The notes under the pieces are model-generated. The model did not search any database, was not told the origin of the DNA, and worked only from the letters and a program-made list of their open reading frames with translations. Below are positions 32,511-33,996 of a DNA stretch of 33,996 nt, one piece after another. This stretch comes from Arthrobacter pullicola (lineage in GTDB: Bacteria > Actinomycetota > Actinomycetes > Actinomycetales > Micrococcaceae): contig NZ_JACSQC010000011.1 of the NCBI RefSeq assembly GCF_014836875.1, positions 1 through 33,996 of the forward strand, read 5' to 3'. A program made the position numbers and the translations under genes. Numbering within the stretch: position 1 is the stretch's first letter; each line of letters opens with the position of its first letter.

Positions 32511-32859
32511 GTAGAAAGCCTACCAGTGGGGGAGCCATGCTCTCATGCCCATCGGCAACTCAGCTTGACCATTGCCCCAGATCATTGGAATGACAGGACT
32601 ATGGGGCTTGAAATGTTCGCTCCAAGGTTAGGGTGCGGATTGCTGCCAGGGAATGGCGTAGAATGCCTTGCCTGGATAAATATTCGGGATGCCAATGTGA
32701 ATTCACTAAGTGGTGCGCACAGAAGAGCACCGCAAAACCTGATCATCGGGGACTCCGCTTCCTTGATATTTGAAAGGATTGGGGCGCCAGGTGCAGGTCT
32801 TTTCGTGACCTGGGTCGAGCGAATTGCCATTTGATATGTCACGAGCACCGGTCAGGCGG
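32511..32859. other. Intergenic region upstream of the minus-strand glycosyltransferase
   Basis: These 349 bases lie between the 3' end of the second hydrolase-like gene and the start of the glycosyltransferase. Apart from the TAGGCT promoter element I see no gene or terminator. Two overlapping open frames (32526-32834 plus, 32582-32848 minus, about 90-100 residues each) show no recognised motif. The space might hold a decayed gene. Confidence 0.5.
32517..32522 (-). promoter_or_regulatory. -10 hexamer TAGGCT, leaderless type
   Basis: Read on the minus strand, TAGGCT is followed by TTCTAC and the ATG at 32510. No Shine-Dalgarno is present. It is the same hexamer as at 1090 and 12101. Confidence 0.5.
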
Positions 32860-33837
32860 CTAAGGCCTCTGGAGTTTGAAATATTCAACAAGGCGTCTCT
32901 TGACCCGCCTCATAACTAGCCTCAAACGACAAATGTTCGGCGCAGCCCCGTGGGTGGCTGATGTCGACGTGGAGATCTCGGGCCGGCGGAAGCCAACCGC
33001 TGAGAGCTTGCACCAGTCCCCGCGGCTGCGCACCGCGGTCACTATCACGTTGTTAATCTCTTCCTTTTCAGGGGCTGTGTGCCCTGGGCCCCAGTCCCCG
33101 AAAAGGACTTGTGCGTGACACGTTTCCGGCAGAGACTCGATGAACGGCTGATAGTGCGGGCCGACATGTGTCTCGTCATTGACGTTCTGCATGTACGCAA
33201 TACTGTTCGTGGCACCCACATAGTGGTCGCGGAGATTAGAAACGATCCTATTGTTTAGTAGATGGTCAAGGCTTTCATTACCATCTATTCCAAACGCGAA
33301 GTGACCATACTCCTCAATGGCTTTCCAATTGTACGCGGCCAAGTTGGTCTGCGGGTTGATGGCGATTGCGAGGGAACCAGGGAAGAAGCGGGAGTAGTAG
33401 AGAGCGGCGAACCCACCCCCGGAAGCCCCGAAGAATATGACTCGTTTACTGCCGTGGGCCTCGACAACCTTCTGAAGAACACTCACGAGGGTTGACTGCA
33501 GTTCTGGTTGCCTCTTGTTCCCCGCGAACCATGACAGCAGGAGGCGGTCATCCAAATAGAGACTCGGGTCTTGGATCCACAGTCGGTTTGCCGGGGCATC
33601 TTTCGTAACTGTTTGCCCAGCGAAATAGGGGAGTGTCTCAACCTTCGGTGTCAGAGCAGCGTGGAACACAACAATTGTTGTTTCAGCTCCGCTAGCCCTG
33701 TTTAGTAAGTCGATTGGCAGTCCTTGATGGTCGAACGTCAGGTATCCGTTGGGCAAGCTATCCGCGGAACAGAAATCACTTATATTCCTGTACTTGGTCG
33801 TCGGATATTTGGTTTCATCAAGCAGCCGAGTTCTCAC
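32860..33837 (-). CDS. Alpha/beta-hydrolase-like protein, second of the locus
   Basis: This 325-residue protein is on the minus strand. VIFFGASGGGFAALYYSRFFPG holds the nucleophile elbow with Ser139. NVNDETHVGPHYQPF supplies Asp221 as the likely acid and GDWGPGHTAP supplies His253, so the Ser-Asp-His triad is complete. The fold and length resemble Asp2-like or capsule-linked acyl transfer/hydrolase proteins, while sequence outside the triad does not look like the one at 29837. The C-terminal 40 residues (RLRLVMRRVKRRLVEYFKLQ) are strongly basic and could touch the membrane. The GTG at 33837 has AAAGGG about 4 bases upstream. It follows another minus-strand frame by 21 bases, so it is probably second in an operon. 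Substrate is unknown; wall-polymer modification is an inference from position. Confidence 0.83.
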   Translation of the reverse strand: MRTRLLDETKYPTTKYRNISDFCSADSLPNGYLTFDHQGLPIDLLNRASGAETTIVVFHAALTPKVETLPYFAGQTVTKDAPANRLWIQDPSLYLDDRLLLSWFAGNKRQPELQSTLVSVLQKVVEAHGSKRVIFFGASGGGFAALYYSRFFPGSLAIAINPQTNLAAYNWKAIEEYGHFAFGIDGNESLDHLLNNRIVSNLRDHYVGATNSIAYMQNVNDETHVGPHYQPFIESLPETCHAQVLFGDWGPGHTAPEKEEINNVIVTAVRSRGDWCKLSAVGFRRPEISTSTSATHGAAPNICRLRLVMRRVKRRLVEYFKLQRP

Positions 33838-33858
33838 TGCGCCCTTTCAGGAATTCGA

Positions 33859-33996
33859 TCAAGGAAGTTCGATGGGATGACTTGTTCTAGAAGACTCTGA
33901 CGCTAGCGCCACCCAAGTGTGCCCCGTTACCTTTTTCGTAGCCCGTTCCTGATGCAGGATATGGGTGTGTTGGCCGGTCGGTTCCGGCATGGTTTT
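33859..33996 (-). CDS. 3' end of a minus-strand gene, cut by the window edge
   Basis: A frame open from the right edge to a TGA at 33861-33859 gives 45 residues ending in SSRTSHPIELP, with no stop inside. The gene would continue beyond the window. Its stop lies 21 bases before the next GTG start, as expected for an operon. The tail is too short to name a family, and an internal ATG at 33990 could alternatively start a tiny 43-codon gene, so the call is tentative. Confidence 0.4.
   Translation of the reverse strand, partial: KTMPEPTGQHTHILHQERATKKVTGHTWVALASESSRTSHPIELP

Noticed and set aside
32526-32834. 102-residue plus-strand frame, with an overlapping 88-residue minus-strand frame
   Set aside because: Neither shows a motif, ribosome site or typical codon use. 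They may be debris of a lost gene but cannot be supported as genes.
1-33996. CRISPR array, insertion sequence, prophage or attachment site
   Set aside because: No regularly spaced repeats, transposase or integrase frames, or tRNA-flanking direct repeats were seen. The tRNA genes are not followed by mobile genes.

Overview
The window looks like chromosome from a high-GC actinobacterium of the family Micrococcaceae, most likely Arthrobacter or a close relative. The evidence is the high G+C of the left half (43 of 60 bases at 9061-9120, counted by hand), the actinobacterial order gltX - tRNA-Gln - tRNA-Glu - IclR regulator - leuC - leuD - murA - plsC - gpsA - ddl - DUF3515, tRNA genes without an encoded CCA end, and many genes whose only start signal is a TANNNT hexamer 6-7 bases before the start codon, the usual pattern of leaderless actinobacterial mRNAs. 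Genus assignment is inference.

Left part (1-15.7 kb) is conserved housekeeping: a DUF1648/DUF5808 membrane protein, a fumarylacetoacetate hydrolase family enzyme, a six-helix membrane protein, glutamyl-tRNA synthetase, a HAD phosphatase, the tRNA-Gln and tRNA-Glu genes with promoter and terminator, a DUF1697 protein, ThiL, a small potassium channel, an NdgR/LtbR-type IclR regulator divergent from leuCD, and a murA-plsC-gpsA-ddl run that joins peptidoglycan precursor and phospholipid synthesis. A minus-strand DUF3515 lipoprotein closes this part.

Right part (15.7 kb to the end) is a cell-surface glycopolymer locus. It starts with a LytR-CpsA-Psr ligase and a proline-rich membrane-anchored surface protein carrying four PxTG repeats. 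Then come a GT4 glycosyltransferase, a second GT4, a TagG/Wzm-like ABC permease, a TagH/Wzt-like ATPase and a CgeB-GT2 fusion, all overlapping end to start as one coupled operon. They are followed by a UDP-ManNAc dehydrogenase (wecC type), a 1468-residue protein with three glycosyltransferase-like modules, and an alpha/beta-hydrolase-like protein with a Ser-Asp-His triad. The simplest reading is that a ManNAcA-containing polymer is built in the cytoplasm, exported by the ABC pair and attached to peptidoglycan by the LCP protein, with the hydrolase-like proteins perhaps modifying it.

From about 25 kb the base composition drops (24 of 60 G+C at 30421-30480). The last 2.7 kb carries minus-strand genes: a PF11316-type glycosyltransferase, a second alpha/beta-hydrolase-like protein, and the 3' end of a gene running in from the right edge. 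This end looks like the variable, recently exchanged part of the locus. I saw no transposase, phage gene, CRISPR array or rRNA.
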